In this document: positions 1 through 13,900 of the stretch, piece by piece
Layout: each line of letters begins with the position of its first letter
Numbering within the stretch: the stretch's first letter is position 1
Origin: Arthonia radiata
Lineage: Eukaryota > Ascomycota > Arthoniomycetes > Arthoniales > Arthoniaceae
Direction: 5' to 3'
Assembly: GCA_002989075.1 (NCBI GenBank)
Contig: PSQN01000017.1
Location: 1,922,001 to 1,986,000 of the forward strand
DNA: 64,000 bases
Made by a program: the position numbers and the translations under genes
The notes under the pieces: generated by a model
Told to the model about the DNA's origin: nothing
Databases searched by the model: none
Seen by the model: the letters and a program-made list of their open reading frames with translations, nothing else

Positions 1-3000
1 TATTTCGCTGTATAGCTTATACCTCTTTATAGCTGTTCGTTAGCATATATTGTATTTAGCAACAAAGTTCTTAATATACGTTATTATCTTTTCTTACGTA
101 TATTTACGTCTCAGAATTTTAAGAGTCTTTTTAACCTTAAAGTAGTTAGTAAGCTTATTATTATAATTTCTACTTATAATTTTAAGCTTTAACGTAGAGC
201 ATTCTAGTATCTAGATTTTACTACCTTAGCGCAACAACCTATAGCTGTCGACTAACTATTTTACGTACTTTAGAGACTCGGAGTCCGAGTTAGACCCTAT
301 TAGGGCATCTAAGTTGATTCGACTCGTACAGCGCTTTCTTATACCGGCTTAACGGCGATCTATTGCCGTTTTATTACTCTACTAACCTTTAGTTCTAGCC
401 AATAATTTTAACTTCGATACTTTCTGCTTTATAAAGGCGTCTCTCTACTAGACTTTAAGGATTAGGGTCGTAAGACCTCAAGAAGTATTATTGTAAGCTG
501 TTTTAAGAGCGGTAGTTGTAACTACCTTAACTCGTAATACGAGAGCTACCGAAAAAGGCTCTATATTAGTAGAGAAAGACGAACGCGTTTCTCGCTTCTA
601 GGCGTTCTTTATAAGATCTGTATTTAACTCCAATTTACCTCCAATTTAGGCTATAGTCGCGTTCAGAGTTTTAGGTCGATGGCTAAACCGCTAATAGTAT
701 TTAAACTAATTTTTAAGTAATATAATTAAGGTAGCAATTATACCTTCTTCTAGGCTAAAGGGCTCTTCCCTAGTACTAGGTAAAGTAGCACCTCTCCTAA
801 GCTTCTGCTATAGGCTCGGCAACATCTTATTAGCGTTATCTTCCTTTACTCTACGCAAATTCTTATAATCTAGACGGCGCAACAGCGCGTCTGCTAGGTT
901 CTTGCTACCTGTACGGTATAGTATTTTAAAGTTAAATGCTAATAGGTCTTCTATCTAGCGCGCCTATCGGCGAAACAATACTTTCGTTGTTATAAAATAT
1001 TATAGATTATTGTAGTCTGTTATAACCTTTACTAAGTACTATACACTAATAAGGTAATAGCGCCAGTACTTAAAGCTAGTCTATATTGCTATAAGCTCTT
1101 TATTATAGGTATTATATCTTAGCTTAGCGTCTATAAATTTCTTTAAAAAGAACGCTACCGGATGCAAGTATATATCTGTCTTGTTATCGGTACTAGTTCG
1201 GGCGGTGTCCGCTATATCTAGTGTAAGCAAGCCTAAGTTAATATTTAACGGCAATAGCAATCGGCTATCTCCCCTTAGCTAAAGTAAGATGCCTGCTATT
1301 ATAAAGTCTAATACGTTAGTTATTAAAACGATTAACAGTATCGGGTTAAAGTGCGTTAGTACTGGTATATTTATAAAGGCTTGCTTTAGCGCTTTAAAAG
1401 CTTCTTGTTGGGCTTTGCTCTAAACAAACTTAACGTCTTTCGTTAGTGCGTTTATTGGCACTACAATGCGGCTAAATCTATAGATAAATCGCTAATAGAA
1501 GTTTGCGAATCTCAGAAAGAACAGAATCTACTTTACGGTAGTAGAGACTAGCTATTTGGCTATAGTTTGTATCCTTTCTGGGTCTATTTCGACACTATCG
1601 ACTTCTACGGTGAACCCTAGGAAAGAAACCTTGGTAATGTAAAATTAACACTTAAACAGCTTTATAAATAAACTCTATTTACGGAGCCTTCGCAGGACTT
1701 CTTTAATATAGCCTTTATAGCTTTCCTTGTCTTTAAAGAAAATTAAGATATCGTCTATATAAACGATATATACGGTATTAATAAGATTGCCTATAGCTTT
1801 ATAAATATATGTCTAGAACGTAGTAGAGGCGTTTGCTAGTCTAAAAGGTATTACCAGGTATTTATAGTGCCCGTATCGGGTATAAAACGCTGTCTTCTAC
1901 TTATTTTCTTTATAAATATAGATACGGTAATAGGTATCGTAAAGATTAAGCTTTGTAAATACCTTCGAGCTTTGTAGGCGATTAAGAATCTTAGAGACTA
2001 GCGGTAATACGTAGCGATTCTTTACAGTTACATTGTTTAAACCGCGGTAGTTAACATATAGTCTCAACGATCCGTCTACCTTAAGCACAAATAGAACTGA
2101 AGCACCCGCCGGACTAGTAAAGAGTTGTATCCACCCTTTCTTAATTATAGTATCTAGATACTCTCGGAGCGTCTTTAGCTTATTCTACGATACAGAGTAA
2201 ATTAGCTTATATAGAGGTTCTATGCTATCCTTAAGCTTAATCTTATAAGTATGCTTACTAAGCGGCGTAAGCTTACTCGACAGTTCTTTAGAAAAGATAT
2301 CTTTATATTTAGCGTACTAAGGAGGAAGCTTATCTCGCTTCTCTACTTTCTTAAGCTCGCTATCCGGGATCCAGTCTAGCGGCAAACTAACGTCTAATAG
2401 GACCGCTATTTAATACTTATAACGTTTATCCGCTCTTATCTATAAAATTGCGGAGTAGTACTGTTCGCCTCTTTATAAATATACTAAAATTACGTCTTTA
2501 TTAACAATCTCAATAGATTTAGCTTCTACTACCCGTTCTTTGGACGTAGAAAGGTTTCTCCAAGCGATTGTTCTTATCGCTTAGCTAATCTAGGGCTCAA
2601 CTTGCTTAAGCTATAGGTATTCTAAGACGAGGCTGTATCCTATAAAGTTAGCCGAATATAGATAGAGTTAGCAATACTATTCTTTCTTATATACGTCTCT
2701 TACAGTTATATTTACGTTATAAGCGCCGTAAAGCTACAGCTTATTTTTATTAAGGAATTTAGTATATAGAAGCTTTACTCTATACAATTTTTGCTATCCT
2801 CTTTTAAGCACAATACGATAATTAATAAGATTAATCTTTATACCGAAATCTACTAGCGCGAGGACCTCTTGTAGCGACCTACTTAGCTGTACCGAGACTT
2901 TAATTCGTCCTCGCCGTTAATCGATAGCTCTAAGCTTTAAAGACACAAGACCTACTCTCGGGACCTATCGTTTCTCTATCTAACTAGCGTCAAATTAACA

Positions 3001-4301
3001 CTAGTTTGAGGCGTAGTACATTTAGTAGCATAATACCCTTTCTAATTGTACGTAAAGCAGGTAATGTTTGCCTTACTATATATCGACCCTGGTTGCCTCT
3101 ATGCGGCAGAGCTATTGTCTCTTTGTTGGACCGGCAAGTTGCCTTATCTTCGGTATAAACCGCCTCGTCCGCGGCCCGACCCCTGTAGGGATGCTCTAGC
3201 GTTATAACCGCTACAGTTTGTACCTGATCCGCTACCAGAGCGATCTCGGTTTATATTAGTATTACGGGCGTCCTGCGATACACTATAATTAATATTTATA
3301 TATTAACAAACTTTTTTTAGAAGCTCGTTCGTGTCTTTAAGCAGATTCTCTAAGAGACCTTACTTAATTAGCTTTACCTTAATTTATAAAGGTAAGCGCG
3401 TATAGTAGAATGTAGCCCGATTCGGGTCCGGTATCTTGCTACCTAGCAACTTAGTTTCTTTGTTCTGTAGAAAGCTTAGAAAGTTCTTAAGCTTCTGCGT
3501 TAAACTCTATATCGACGTAAAGAACTTTTCTGCGTTAACTGTAGTAGCCGTAGCTAGGTCGACGATATATTTTATTACCTATCTTTTGAAGTACGCTTAT
3601 ACGTAGAGCGACGTCTTCTTTTTGTTCTCTTCGGCGTAAGTTCGCTATCTATCCGCTAGGTCTCTAGGAAGTTTCTAGACGTACTAGGTAATAACACGAA
3701 CGTTGTCGGAGTCTAAAACGTTAGCTATCTAAAATCTTTCCTTAATAGTCTAAGTCTATTAAGTATCTATAGAGCTTATAGCTCTCTTAAGCTTAGACGT
3801 CTCTTTCTTAAGAAGCTCGTTAATCTAGCTTTAAAGGCTTAAATCGCCTTGTAGCCGCTTGCTACCAGCCTCCGAATTGCAGGTAAACTAGAGCTTAACT
3901 TCGAGTATTCGCTTTTCGAGCTTAAGCTTCTTAATAGTGTGCTACTGCTGCTGTGTTAGTAGTTCTTGTCTTAGCTTTTATATCTTAACGCTTAAAAAGG
4001 CGCTAAAGAGGGATTCTTCGCGGTTAAAGCCTTAATAGGCCCCTTCGTCGTCGTTATTGTTTTAGTTTAGACTATCGTCCTTCCTAGTTTGCGATCTGCT
4101 CGACGTCTGTTCGCCAGCTTGTAAGCCCTCTTGCTTATCGTTGTCGCTAGATTCTATATAAGGGTCCTAGTCTTCTTTAGCGTTGGTTATATTTTACTAC
4201 GCTCTGTATTCTACTTGTGCGGCGAATATAAAGCGATTACCGTCGCGTGCTTAGTTCCTTGCTCGTTTTCTTTAAATACGGTACTTGCTAGCACCGACCA
4301 T
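1..4301 (-). pseudogene. A3 gag-pol fossil
   Basis: Gag would start at the minus-strand ATG at 4301-4299, the position matching the gag starts of A1 and A2. A long coiled-coil-like gag region follows to about 3000. The reverse transcriptase core is recognisable in 1600-2500: the open stretch 2088-1897 carries residues typical of gypsy RT (RLYVNYRGLN, then FTKLNL). RNase H falls near 1480-900 and the integrase zinc-binding region near 230-20, both placed by alignment with A1. The frame is broken many times. Several longer open frames on the plus strand here, such as 4131-4367, are antisense shadows. Confidence 0.8.
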
Positions 4302-4440
4302 CAATTAATTTTAATATTATTTATTTTAACGTATGTACGGAGTCTCAGCTATACTCGATTATGCTAGATTGACCCTTAAGCGACGTCGATAAGGTATCTG
4401 ACTGCCGGCCGCCCTCCTCGTAGGTTTAGAATAATTAGAA

Positions 4441-4636
4441 TATAATCTGGATGTAGAGCAGGAAGCAGTTAAGTAGCAAAAAGGGTCTAAATAGGCTCTA
4501 CTAGTGTTTAAGCTAATTATTAAGGAGACTAGAAAGGAATGCGTTCACTAGAGGAAAGATATCCTTCCAGGATCGCAGCCTTCCTAAATAGGCAACATTC
4601 CGTCCTAATTCGCTATCGGGACGTCTATACATTACA
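4441..4636 (-). repeat. 5' LTR of A3 (family A LTR, 196 bp)
   Basis: Reverse complement of the LTRs at 25281, 30679, 45413 and 60800, all of which are exactly 196 bp. On the minus strand it begins TGTAATG and ends in a RIP-altered form of GATTACA. The leader following it contains the family's conserved GGCGGCCGGCAGT-like block (4400-4415 on this strand). Confidence 0.9.
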
Positions 4637-7600
4637 AGACATTTTTTATTTTGTATCTAATTGTTATATTAGAGACGTTTAAAATTGTAAGACAAATTTC
4701 TAATCTCTGTCTAAGATAATTCTTTATAATTATCTATAATTAGCTAAGATAATTTAAAGGAATGTATATACTAATTGCTCTAAATTGCTAGCTTTCTTGT
4801 AAGATACGAAGTACGCGTACTTTATTAGTTTATTGTATATAACTAAAATAGCGTTGTAAGCTACTTTTATAAGTAAATTCTTAGAGATTACTAACTTAGT
4901 AATAAAGTTTAGTAAGACTATATATTATAACCTTTTAGGTATTTTTAGTGGCTATAGTTTACTATATAGTAAATGTCTTAGATACTTAGTTCTTACGTAT
5001 ACGTTGTATTCTCGAATATAATTCTTAACGTAATGTTAGATTCTTAGAATATAGTAGGTTCTTATAATCTTTTTAATAGTATTATCGATACCTTTATGTT
5101 CTTTCGTTAGGTTATCGTAAAAGTTACTAATAATATATCGGATTAGGTTTCTCGAAACATAGATCTTGCTTTAAAATTTATAATAGCCTCTATTGTTCTT
5201 ATTTAATTCTAGGTGTCGTTTCTCGTTTTCCTAGTAGGTCTTAGAATCGTTTAGAATGTCTAAGATTCGGCTATTTAGTTTAATAACAAACTCGATTGTT
5301 ATAGCCAATTAATTGTATCTAATCTCGTTATTGTATTCTCGGAATATTGTATGTTCGACGTGTTTCTTGTTATTAAGGTAATTTAAACGTCGGCTTAGAG
5401 CGTCGGCTCTATCGTTCTCGGAACTCTTTTTATAAGTAATAATAAAGTTGTATAAAGCTATAGTTTCTAACTATTTAACTTGTCTTTAGTTAAGTTTGTT
5501 TATTGTTATAAAGTAAGTTAGATTCTTATAGTCTATATATATTATAATTGTATAGTTTACTTCTTTTAAATAAGCTCGCTATATTTTAAATGCTGCTATA
5601 ATAGCTAAAAGCTCTTTATTATAAATGTTGTAGTTCTATTCTATAGGTAATATTTTTCTTAAGTAGAAAGTTACTGGTCTAAGCTTTCTTTCTTTATTAT
5701 TTTAACTTATATATACTCTAATTGTATAGTCTAACGTATCTATTTCTATAATAATCGGTAGATTAGGGTTAAATATTGCTAACATAGGTCTAATTTTAAA
5801 AGCTTTTTTAAGCTCTTTAAATACTAATTATTCTTTTTACGTTTAAAAGAATCTTATTAATTATTTTGTCTGTTAAGACAGCGGTGCTATATTTCAGCTA
5901 AAGTTAGATATCTATCGCTTATAGTAGTTAATAAAACTAAAAAACTGTTACAATTATTTTATATTCTTTGGTATAGGTTAGATTAAAACAGATTAAATCT
6001 TTAAATCTTTTATTTAAAGACTGTGCTCAGTAGTTATAAATCTAAGAAATTCGATAAATTGTTGAGAAAACTAAGTTTTCTCAATATCGATTTGTAAATC
6101 GGTACGCACCAATCTTTCTAATACCTTCTTAATATATTCTTTATATTCTTCTAGTATACGGCTATATACTAGAATATCGTCTAGATAAGCAGTTATAAAT
6201 ATATCTAAGTAATTACTAAGTATATTGTTAATTAGTTTCTAAAATAATACTAGTACGTTTATTAGCTTAAAGAGTATAACGCAATACTTAAAGAGTTTGT
6301 ATTTAGTATAGAAGGCTATATTTTATTCTTTATCTTCCTTTATATAGATTAAGTTATAGACTCCTTGTAAATTAAACTTAGTAAACTATTGTACGTTATA
6401 TAGTCGATCTATAATTTTGTCGATACGTAGTAGTAGATATTAATTTTTAACAGTTATTCTATTTAATTGTCTATAATCTACGTAAAGTTGTAGTTTACTA
6501 TTCTTCTTTAGTATAAAGAGTATTAAGTATTTAGCTAGTAATATTAATTTTTAGATAAATTCTTTCTTAAGGTTTTTGTCGAAATAGTTGCAGAGCGCTT
6601 AATTTTCTGCTTCTAATAGAGAGTATATTAAACCGAATATTAGCGTTTTGTCTTCTTATAAAGGTATCGTATAATCTTATAGTTTGTGTTCTAAGAGAGC
6701 TAAGTTCGGCTTAGCTTCCTTAAATAGATATCAGAATTAATTGTATTTCTCTAGTATCTTAGTAATTAACTGAGTACTTATCGTTATATAGAATCGTTAG
6801 CGTACAGTCGTCTCTTATTTATACCTACGTATAGTTAGCTATAGACAAGATACTGCGTTAAACTTCTCTTATAAAATATCTAAGTATCGAAATATAATAG
6901 TACTAACCCGCGTAAGTTCTTTATCGCGCTCCTTATTCTTACTACTAAAAATAGCTTATAGAATATTTATTTCGTAGAACGACTCTTATCTAGAGTACTT
7001 ATACTTAGTAAAGAGGAGTTTTTTAGTTCTCTAATCTACCTTTAGGTTATATTATTATAACTAAAGTATACCTAGTATAGCGTAGTGCTGGTTAATATTT
7101 ACAATATTATAAGTAATTTTTTCTTAATAGTTCCCAATAGTTATACTTATTAGCAAAGTCTTGTAGTTGACTCTTCTTTCTGCTCCTTAAAATTTAGATA
7201 GTATATAAGATAATTTCTTCTTTTGTGTTTATATTTAGTACTCTTTAACATAGCGTATCAAAATAAAGTTGCCTATTACGTCTAAATTAATTATAATCTT
7301 AATATTTCTGTAGTTTATTGTTGCTTAAGTATATAAGTATATTCTATAAATAGCCGAGCTTGTATAGAGCTAAACTTTTAAAGGGTTTAACCGTTAAACG
7401 AGCCAATACTACTGTTCTTAAAGTAATCGGCTTAATCTTTTTTCTGTTAATTTTATACATTCTAAAGTATTTTTAATACCGAAACCTATTGTCAGTTAAT
7501 TTGCTATAAGAATTTCTGTATAGAGTATTTTAGTACTACTCTTATTATAACGTTTAGTTTATTGTTTACAATTTTTACTTTAATTATACAACTATTACTA

Positions 7601-9462
7601 GTTAAGACTCGTTATATTTATAGGTTATATATTGTTAGTCGAAGGTATTAGTATTAACTACGTAATTCTAAATTTTTAATAAAATAGTCTATTAATTATT
7701 ATAAATGTAAGTAAATATATTTTAAAATATTGTTAATACCTTTATTAGCGCTTAACTTTCTCTTGTAGAAGGCTAACTAACAAAGTTTCTATATTCTTCC
7801 TTTCTAACGAATTAGAGTTTACTCTTTTTAGTTAGTATCGTTCTTAAGAGAGGATTTTATACTATTAGAATCTATATTTTTGTCTTTAAGTTGTTGTCTT
7901 ATCTATAACGTATCGTAGTTACTATTTTACTTAGCTTCTACAGCCTGTTCTTTCTTAAATTCCCCTTAGATTTCTAAATAAGGTAACCTAGATTGTCCTC
8001 GGATAAGGCCTAGTTCTTGTATCGAACCTTATTTTAGAGATATCGGTTTCTTCGGCTACTATCCTAATTCTAGTTTGTCGGATTTATAGATTGTATAATT
8101 GTTATTGTAGTACGCGGTCTAAGATAGTATTTTATATAGTATAACGATACTTCGTATCTACTGTCTTAGAATAGTGCGGTTAACATTGTTCTAATTCTGT
8201 AGATTTTGTTGTTTCTATTTTATTTGTTGTTCTTTTGTTTCTTTCTATAACTTACTGTCTGTATCTCAGTTTTTATATAAATTGAACAAGTTTAGTTCGT
8301 TGTACTTTTCGTTGAAAGTAACCTAATAAGTATCTTTCTAATTATAAAAGGTACTCTAGTAGATATTCTTCTGCTTCTTAGTTAGTTTGGTAACATACTT
8401 ATACTAGTTCTAGCTAATCTTTAGTAGGAGCCCTAGTTCTTAAAGAGAACGACCCTTAATTAAGTTTATGTGCCAGCGGTCGGAGAAGGCTGCCAGCAAT
8501 TTTATCGCCTTATTGCGACCGTTGTTCTCTTGTATCTAAATAGTTACATTAAACTATTGTCGCGGAGAGCGGGGCTTCTAAGACCGATTATTATACCCGC
8601 TTTGTTCTATACTATTAAACTGTTGTTTCTTAGAACAGTATTTCTTAACTTAATGTTTTAGTTTTTTGTAATATAAGTATAGCTTATTCTTTATTCTGTA
8701 TTTTCTTTTCTGGTTATTTAGTTTCTTTCGAGGCTTTATAAAATCTAACTCTATTAGATCGCCTCGGTTTTGTTGTAAGTTTGCTCGATTTTTTGTTTTA
8801 TAGAACCTATTAGTAGGGTTACCCTTCTTTTTTATTTATCTTTTAAAGTTACTGTTATTAATCTTTTTTGCTTGTTATATAAAGCTGTCGAGCTTATTAA
8901 ACTTCTCTCTATAAATATAAATTATTTTCTTAATATAATCCTTAAGTCTTTTATAAAAGGTCTTAATAAGAGATTTCTTGTTCTATTCTATTTAATTAGC
9001 ATATTATATAAATTTGGCGGCGTACTTACTCGCTGGTTCTATTTACTTAAGGTTCTAAAGCTTTCTAGTAGCGACGCGTCTAGCGTCGGTTTGTTTAAAA
9101 ATTTCGCGAAGCTTTTTTTAAAAGAAGGTAAAGCTAGCAAAGAACTTATCGGTATCTTTGCGTCTACTCTTTATTAGAATAAATAAAAAATCGTTAAGAT
9201 AGTACTTAACCTACTTATAAGTATCTCTATTTATATAAAAGATAGTAAATAGAACTATAGTAATATCGTTTGAAAACTAGTCTTTATAAGTTTTAAAGTA
9301 TATAGCTAGGCGTATTAAGAATAAAGTAACTTTAAAACGTTCATTTAAGAAGCTTTTTTTTATTTTAGTGTTAACGTCCGATATCTTACTTATACTGGCT
9401 ATCCTGTTGTCTTAACCTGTCCGTAGCGTTGCGACTATTGGATACTAAAGTAGTAGATACAA
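4637..9462 (-). pseudogene. E2 gag-pol fossil (partial)
   Basis: Parts are placed by alignment with E1: gag from about 9460 to 8550, a spacer, protease near 7300, RT with the YLDD-box region near 6190-6170, RNase H about 5750-5350, integrase zinc-binding region near 5150-5000, and the start of the integrase core to 4637. The open plus-strand frames at 8470-8661 and 8872-9177 are antisense shadows of gag and the spacer: the second has the same counterpart antisense to E1 gag. Many breaks. Confidence 0.8.
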
Positions 9463-9502
9463 CTAATCTACTTTCTCTACTTTCGTAGCGAGTCTATTAA
9501 AG

Positions 9503-9973
9503 TGTAACGCCGGTCGCTAAGAGAACCGAACTAAGGCTTGCTTACCTTGTGTGCTTATCGACCTTAGTAATAGGTATTTTGTGTGCTAGAGACTAAAAGA
9601 TAGAAGAGACGAGATAGATTATAGAAGGTAAGAGAGGCTTAACTAGAATAAATAGAAAATAAAGTACGTTACCTAAATATAGTTAAGAAACTTATATTCA
9701 GATATTAAGTTAATAGACTAAAGTTTATCTTAAGATTGACTATTAGTCTAACTATATAGTCTAAGGTATATAGAGAAGTTCCTCTATGTCTACTAGCTCG
9801 ATAATACCTATGTCGGGTTTATAGGAAATATAGGCTCTTATAGCTATTTTGTTTAATAATGCCTACGGCGGGTTTATAGGCTTCGTCGGAAATAATGCTG
9901 ATAGGGCTAAGATAACTAGTAATGGTTAATGCTCGGACGTGCGCTAGACCGTCTGGGGCTGATACCCGTAATA
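9503..9973 (-). repeat. 5' LTR of E2 (471 bp)
   Basis: Reverse complement of the E1 LTR. It has the E1-type U3 end (CCCCAGACGG motif, seen here as ccgtctgggg at 9947-9956), not the B1-type U3. The inner end reads tgtaacgccggtcg at 9503-9516, the reverse complement of the E1 LTR terminus. Confidence 0.85.
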
Positions 9974-10394
9974 TAGAGATTAAATTATATATAGAATTAG
10001 ATATTTATTGTAACTTTAATAGAATAAATTATAGCTAAATCTTCTAATCTAGTTTACTTTAGTTTTCATTCTAGAAATCTAAATATTTTATAAGCTTTTA
10101 ATTATCTAGTATAGCTTAGTTAATTTAGTTGATAATAAAAAGATCTATATTGATGGAAAACTAGTTTTAAATGAAAAAACCTAGATCTAACAAGAGAAAT
10201 TAATTACTAATAGATTTACTAGCATAACTCTAGCTTTAATTATACATAGACCTAATCTAGACTTAAATAAAGCTAAATTCTATATTAGAGCTAGCTTAAT
10301 ATACTAATTATATTATATTAGTATTCTATAACTTATTAGCTACTCTGAACTTTCTGTAGATTAGTATGTAAAATCGGCGTAACTTTTTTAAATT
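9974..10394. other. Unassigned AT-rich sequence
   Basis: About 420 bp between the outer end of the E2 LTR and the left arm of the hAT inverted repeat. It is composed almost wholly of TA/TAG/CTA-type words, has next to no CpG, and shows no open frame or recognisable element. It may be an older element decayed past recognition, or the original target of E2. Confidence 0.4.
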
Positions 10395-10661
10395 ATTTTA
10401 GATTAATCTAGTTCAGTTTAATTTGGTTTAGATTATATACAGAGCTGATTTGTTGGTTGAGTTCTAGTTTAAATTAAGATCAATCTATATTATAATTTCT
10501 AAAAATAGCAAGGTCGTATATTATATTTAGATACTATATTAAACTTAATACTATTACTAAAAGCTCTAGAACTTATTACTTAAAACTGATATACTAAAAT
10601 AAACTGATAGATTTAAATTCAAGCTTTATTTAGGTATCGCTTAAATCTCTTATATTCTAAT

Positions 10662-11170
10662 CGTTAAAGAAGGTGCAGGGAAGAAGAAGGATACTACTAC
10701 AAAGAGTAGAAAGACAAGACCAGCTTAAGACTGGTGCAATACTCAGGCTTGGTACAGGTACAATACTTAGTAGTAAGGAGAAGCTGTTGTTATATTGTCT
10801 GTCTTGTTAGCTAAAATTCTCTAGAGGGATCCTAGCTTATATATCTAAGTCTAGCGGCCTGTACAGGACTTAATAGATATCTGTTCTTTTTGATAGAAGC
10901 TAGATAACCCGTAACTTACTGTATAAGATAGTAATTCTGTCTATTTAAAACTGTTAGTCTCTAAGTCTATTCTGTGTTATCTTAGACTACAGGCCAGCTG
11001 TCTAGAACGGGTCGTACAATGCTCCTTTTTGTCCTAGGCCCGGGCTACTAGGCCCGACCCTTTAGGTAAAAGGCTTGTTCTATTCTAGGCCGAGACAGCT
11101 AGTAGGACCTGTCCGATACTCCGGGCCCCTAGAGGTTCCGGCTAACCAGCTAGTTGGTTAATTTCCAACA
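10662..11170 (-). repeat. Solo LTR of copia family D (509 bp)
   Basis: Same length (509 bp) and sequence family as the LTRs of element D at 46872-47380 and 59126-59634, in the same orientation, so minus-strand in element terms. It is flanked by a perfect 5-bp TSD, CTAAT, at 10657-10661 and 11171-11175. There is no internal copia sequence, so it is most simply the product of LTR-LTR recombination. It is clearly less decayed than the hAT sequence around it and is absent from the other arm. Confidence 0.9.
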
Positions 11171-11299
11171 CTAATCTAATATATACTATTAAATTAAAAT
11201 GTCTAGAATAAAGACAAGATTATTTAAATGATTTAAATAATCCTAGCTATATTATCTAGTAAGATGTAATTAACTTAGTTTATCTATTGAAGATTAAGT

Positions 11300-13900
11300 T
11301 TATTAGTTAGAGCTAAAACTAGATTAGTAAATCTAGGTTTACTAGTATTAGTAGCTAAGTTATTTTACTACTATTATTATCCAGATTAGAACTAGAAACT
11401 AATATAGTCAATTAATCTTCTAGACTATATTCTTCTGAATTATCCTCTAGATTATCTTCTAGATTAGAACTAGGCCAAATTAGGCTAGTAAGTAGATTAT
11501 TGATTAGCTTAGAGCTATTACTACTCTTTTTATTTTCTTTTTAGTAGCTTTAGTCTTTTTAGCTAGATTTTTAATATTATTATTCTTATCTAAATAAGAA
11601 GCCTAGTTTTTTAGACATAAGTATTATGTAAATTAATTTCTTTTTTTAGGAACTATATCTAAGTCTTGAAAGAATTTAGATTTTATAGAAGCTAAAGTAG
11701 CTAATATAGCTAGATATATTAGTACTAAGTAGGCTAGAATAGAATACTTAGTATCATATAGTTACTAGTATTCTAGAAGATTGGTCTATATTATAATTAG
11801 TATTGAATGTAGATTATATCTAGATTATATTGAATAAATTTGCTAATTTTAGTACCTTAGAGCTTTAGAAACTATTAAGATATTTAATATTATTATTATG
11901 TTCTTTATTACTATATATGTTATTATTACTACTAATATTACTTAGATTAGATCTAGTATTACAAATAGTATCTACTATTCTATTTAATTTAATAACATAA
12001 TTACTAGTTTTAATTAAATAGTTGTTTATATTAGATAAATAATTAGGTCTTATAACTTACTTATTATATTTAGTAATAAACTTATTTTCATTAATTCTAA
12101 TCCTATTATCTTTATAATCTAGATACCTAAATATATTTAATTTATATTTAGAGTCTAGTATTATTATAAACAGTAGTTTATATTTTTTGGAGTCAATGTT
12201 TTAATATTTCATTAGTTTTACTCTAATACTATTATAATAACAAGATTGTTATTATTATTTTTAGTATTTTCTAGTTCTTTTCAAATATAATGTAGTATAG
12301 TAGACTGTGATATAAGGTAAAATAGCTAGTACTTTATAGCTTTATTATTACTTTTCTTAGATATTTTAAATATTTTTACTATATTAGCTAGAATATTTAA
12401 TGTTATAGTACTAACATAGTAAGGCTATAAGCTAATATTCTTAATAGTTAAATTTTTTATAGAGCTTTATAAATCAATAAAGAATATTAGTATCTTAATA
12501 GTTGAATTGTATCTAGTTCTATTATTTAGATATAAGATAGACTTACTTATATCTAAATTTTTAGCGTATTTTTTAAGTCTTATTTTAGTTATAGACTATA
12601 TTAAATTTCATTAATTAATTTTGAGACTTTAGCTAGTAGTAGGTAGCTTATAATTAGTAGTAGAATTAGCCTTTAAATCTATATTAGTTTAGTTTATTAT
12701 AGTAGTATAATTACTTATAGTATATCTATTATATCTAATTAAGCTTCTAGTAGCTTATATATATTAAACTCTATAGCTAGACTCTAAATAATATTTTATT
12801 TTATTTTTATATTTTTAGTATTTCTTCTAATAAAACTAAATACTACTTAGTTTTATATTTTTTATATTTATATTTTATAAGTCTACTACCTTACTTAGAT
12901 ATAAAAAAACTCTATTTTAAAGTCTTTTAGCGTTTTTATAGGTATATTATAAAGATAATTATCTTTATATATCTATTTTAGTAGTACTAGGCCTAGAATA
13001 GTATTTTTAATAGTAAAATTATAATTAATATGATATATAGTAATTACTAGATAGTACTAGAGATTAAGATATTTAAAGTTAGACTAAATAGGCTATTTCT
13101 AGTCTTATATTATTCTAGTTCTAGTTAGACAAGATCCTTATAGTAGTAATAAATTAATATTAGATTCTTATAAATAATATAAGGGCTAATAATTAGTAAT
13201 TATTTATCTTAGTTAGTTTAAATAAAGTAACTAATAAAATATTAAAATGTACTATAGAACTTAGTACTACTAGTAGATTACTGGAAAATTAGAGTAAAAA
13301 TAAATAAAAAAATAAAGCCTAACTTATAGCTTTTCTAGAGCTAGTAATCTTATAAAAAAAATTACTAATTAATACTTTTAAAGAGAGATTATTTTTAATT
13401 ATAAATTAAACAAAATTCTCTTTATAGCTAGTCTTTATGTTAAAGGCTTTTTAATATCTATTTTTTATAAAGCTAGGTTAAAAAAATAAGTCTCTTATAG
13501 GTCTTTTACTAGTAATACTAGTAGTTGCTTTACTACTAGTAAAATTACTAGTATTAGAGTTTTCTAACAAAAATTAGTTAGTATATCATATATATTAGAA
13601 TTAGTACTAAATATAAACTCAACTTCTAGATCTTCTAAAGCTTTAATTCTAGTATCTTCTTATATCCTTTTATTTTTTAATTTAAGAATAATTAGGATAG
13701 TATTACTTTAAATATTTTTTTAAAGTTCTAGTACTAGTTTTATACTAAGCTAGTATATAAGTTTTAAAATAACGCTTATTAGTACTAGTTTTAGATAATA
13801 GATACTAAAATTTAACTATTTTAGTTACTTTTAAGGTTATAGAAGAGAGCTATAGTATCTTTTTGAAATAATTTTTCTAAAATATAAAGAGTTTAGATTT
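11300..13900 (-). pseudogene. hAT transposase remnant (left arm)
   Basis: Mirror copy of the transposase remnant at 16030-18640. The catalytic-domain segment that carries R-W-N in the right arm lies here at about 12500-12560, and the C-terminal dimerisation segment at about 11640-11740. Stops are frequent in every frame. The copy is less readable than its partner, and its assignment rests mainly on that partner. Confidence 0.5.

Larger units (their letters stand above)
1..4636 (-). mobile_element. Chromovirus family A, copy A3 (partial, runs off left edge)
   Basis: Ty3/gypsy element on the minus strand. Its 5' LTR is 4441-4636; moving left come leader, gag, protease, reverse transcriptase, RNase H and the start of integrase, where the window ends. 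By alignment with copy A1 it covers the same span as 25281 to about 29916, with little length change. It is inserted in the integrase region of E-family copy E2, whose sequence begins directly at 4637. The second LTR and the TSD partner lie outside the window. It is a broken fossil with many breaks, in the RIP style. Confidence 0.85.
4637..9973 (-). mobile_element. Chromovirus family E, copy E2 (interrupted by A3)
   Basis: Minus-strand Ty3/gypsy element of the same family as E1 and B1. The 5' LTR is 9503-9973; gag, zinc knuckle, protease, RT, RNase H and the first part of integrase run leftward to 4637, where A3 begins. The internal stretch 4637-9502 is 4866 bp, which matches the distance from the end of the 5' LTR of E1 to the corresponding integrase site near 54205. 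The rest of E2 lies beyond A3, off the window. Broken, with many breaks; more decayed than E1. Confidence 0.85.

Noticed and set aside
8872-9177. 101-codon plus-strand frame in E2, similar to a minus-strand frame at 49590-49907
   Set aside because: Both lie exactly antisense to family E gag. Their similarity follows from the shared gag sequence.
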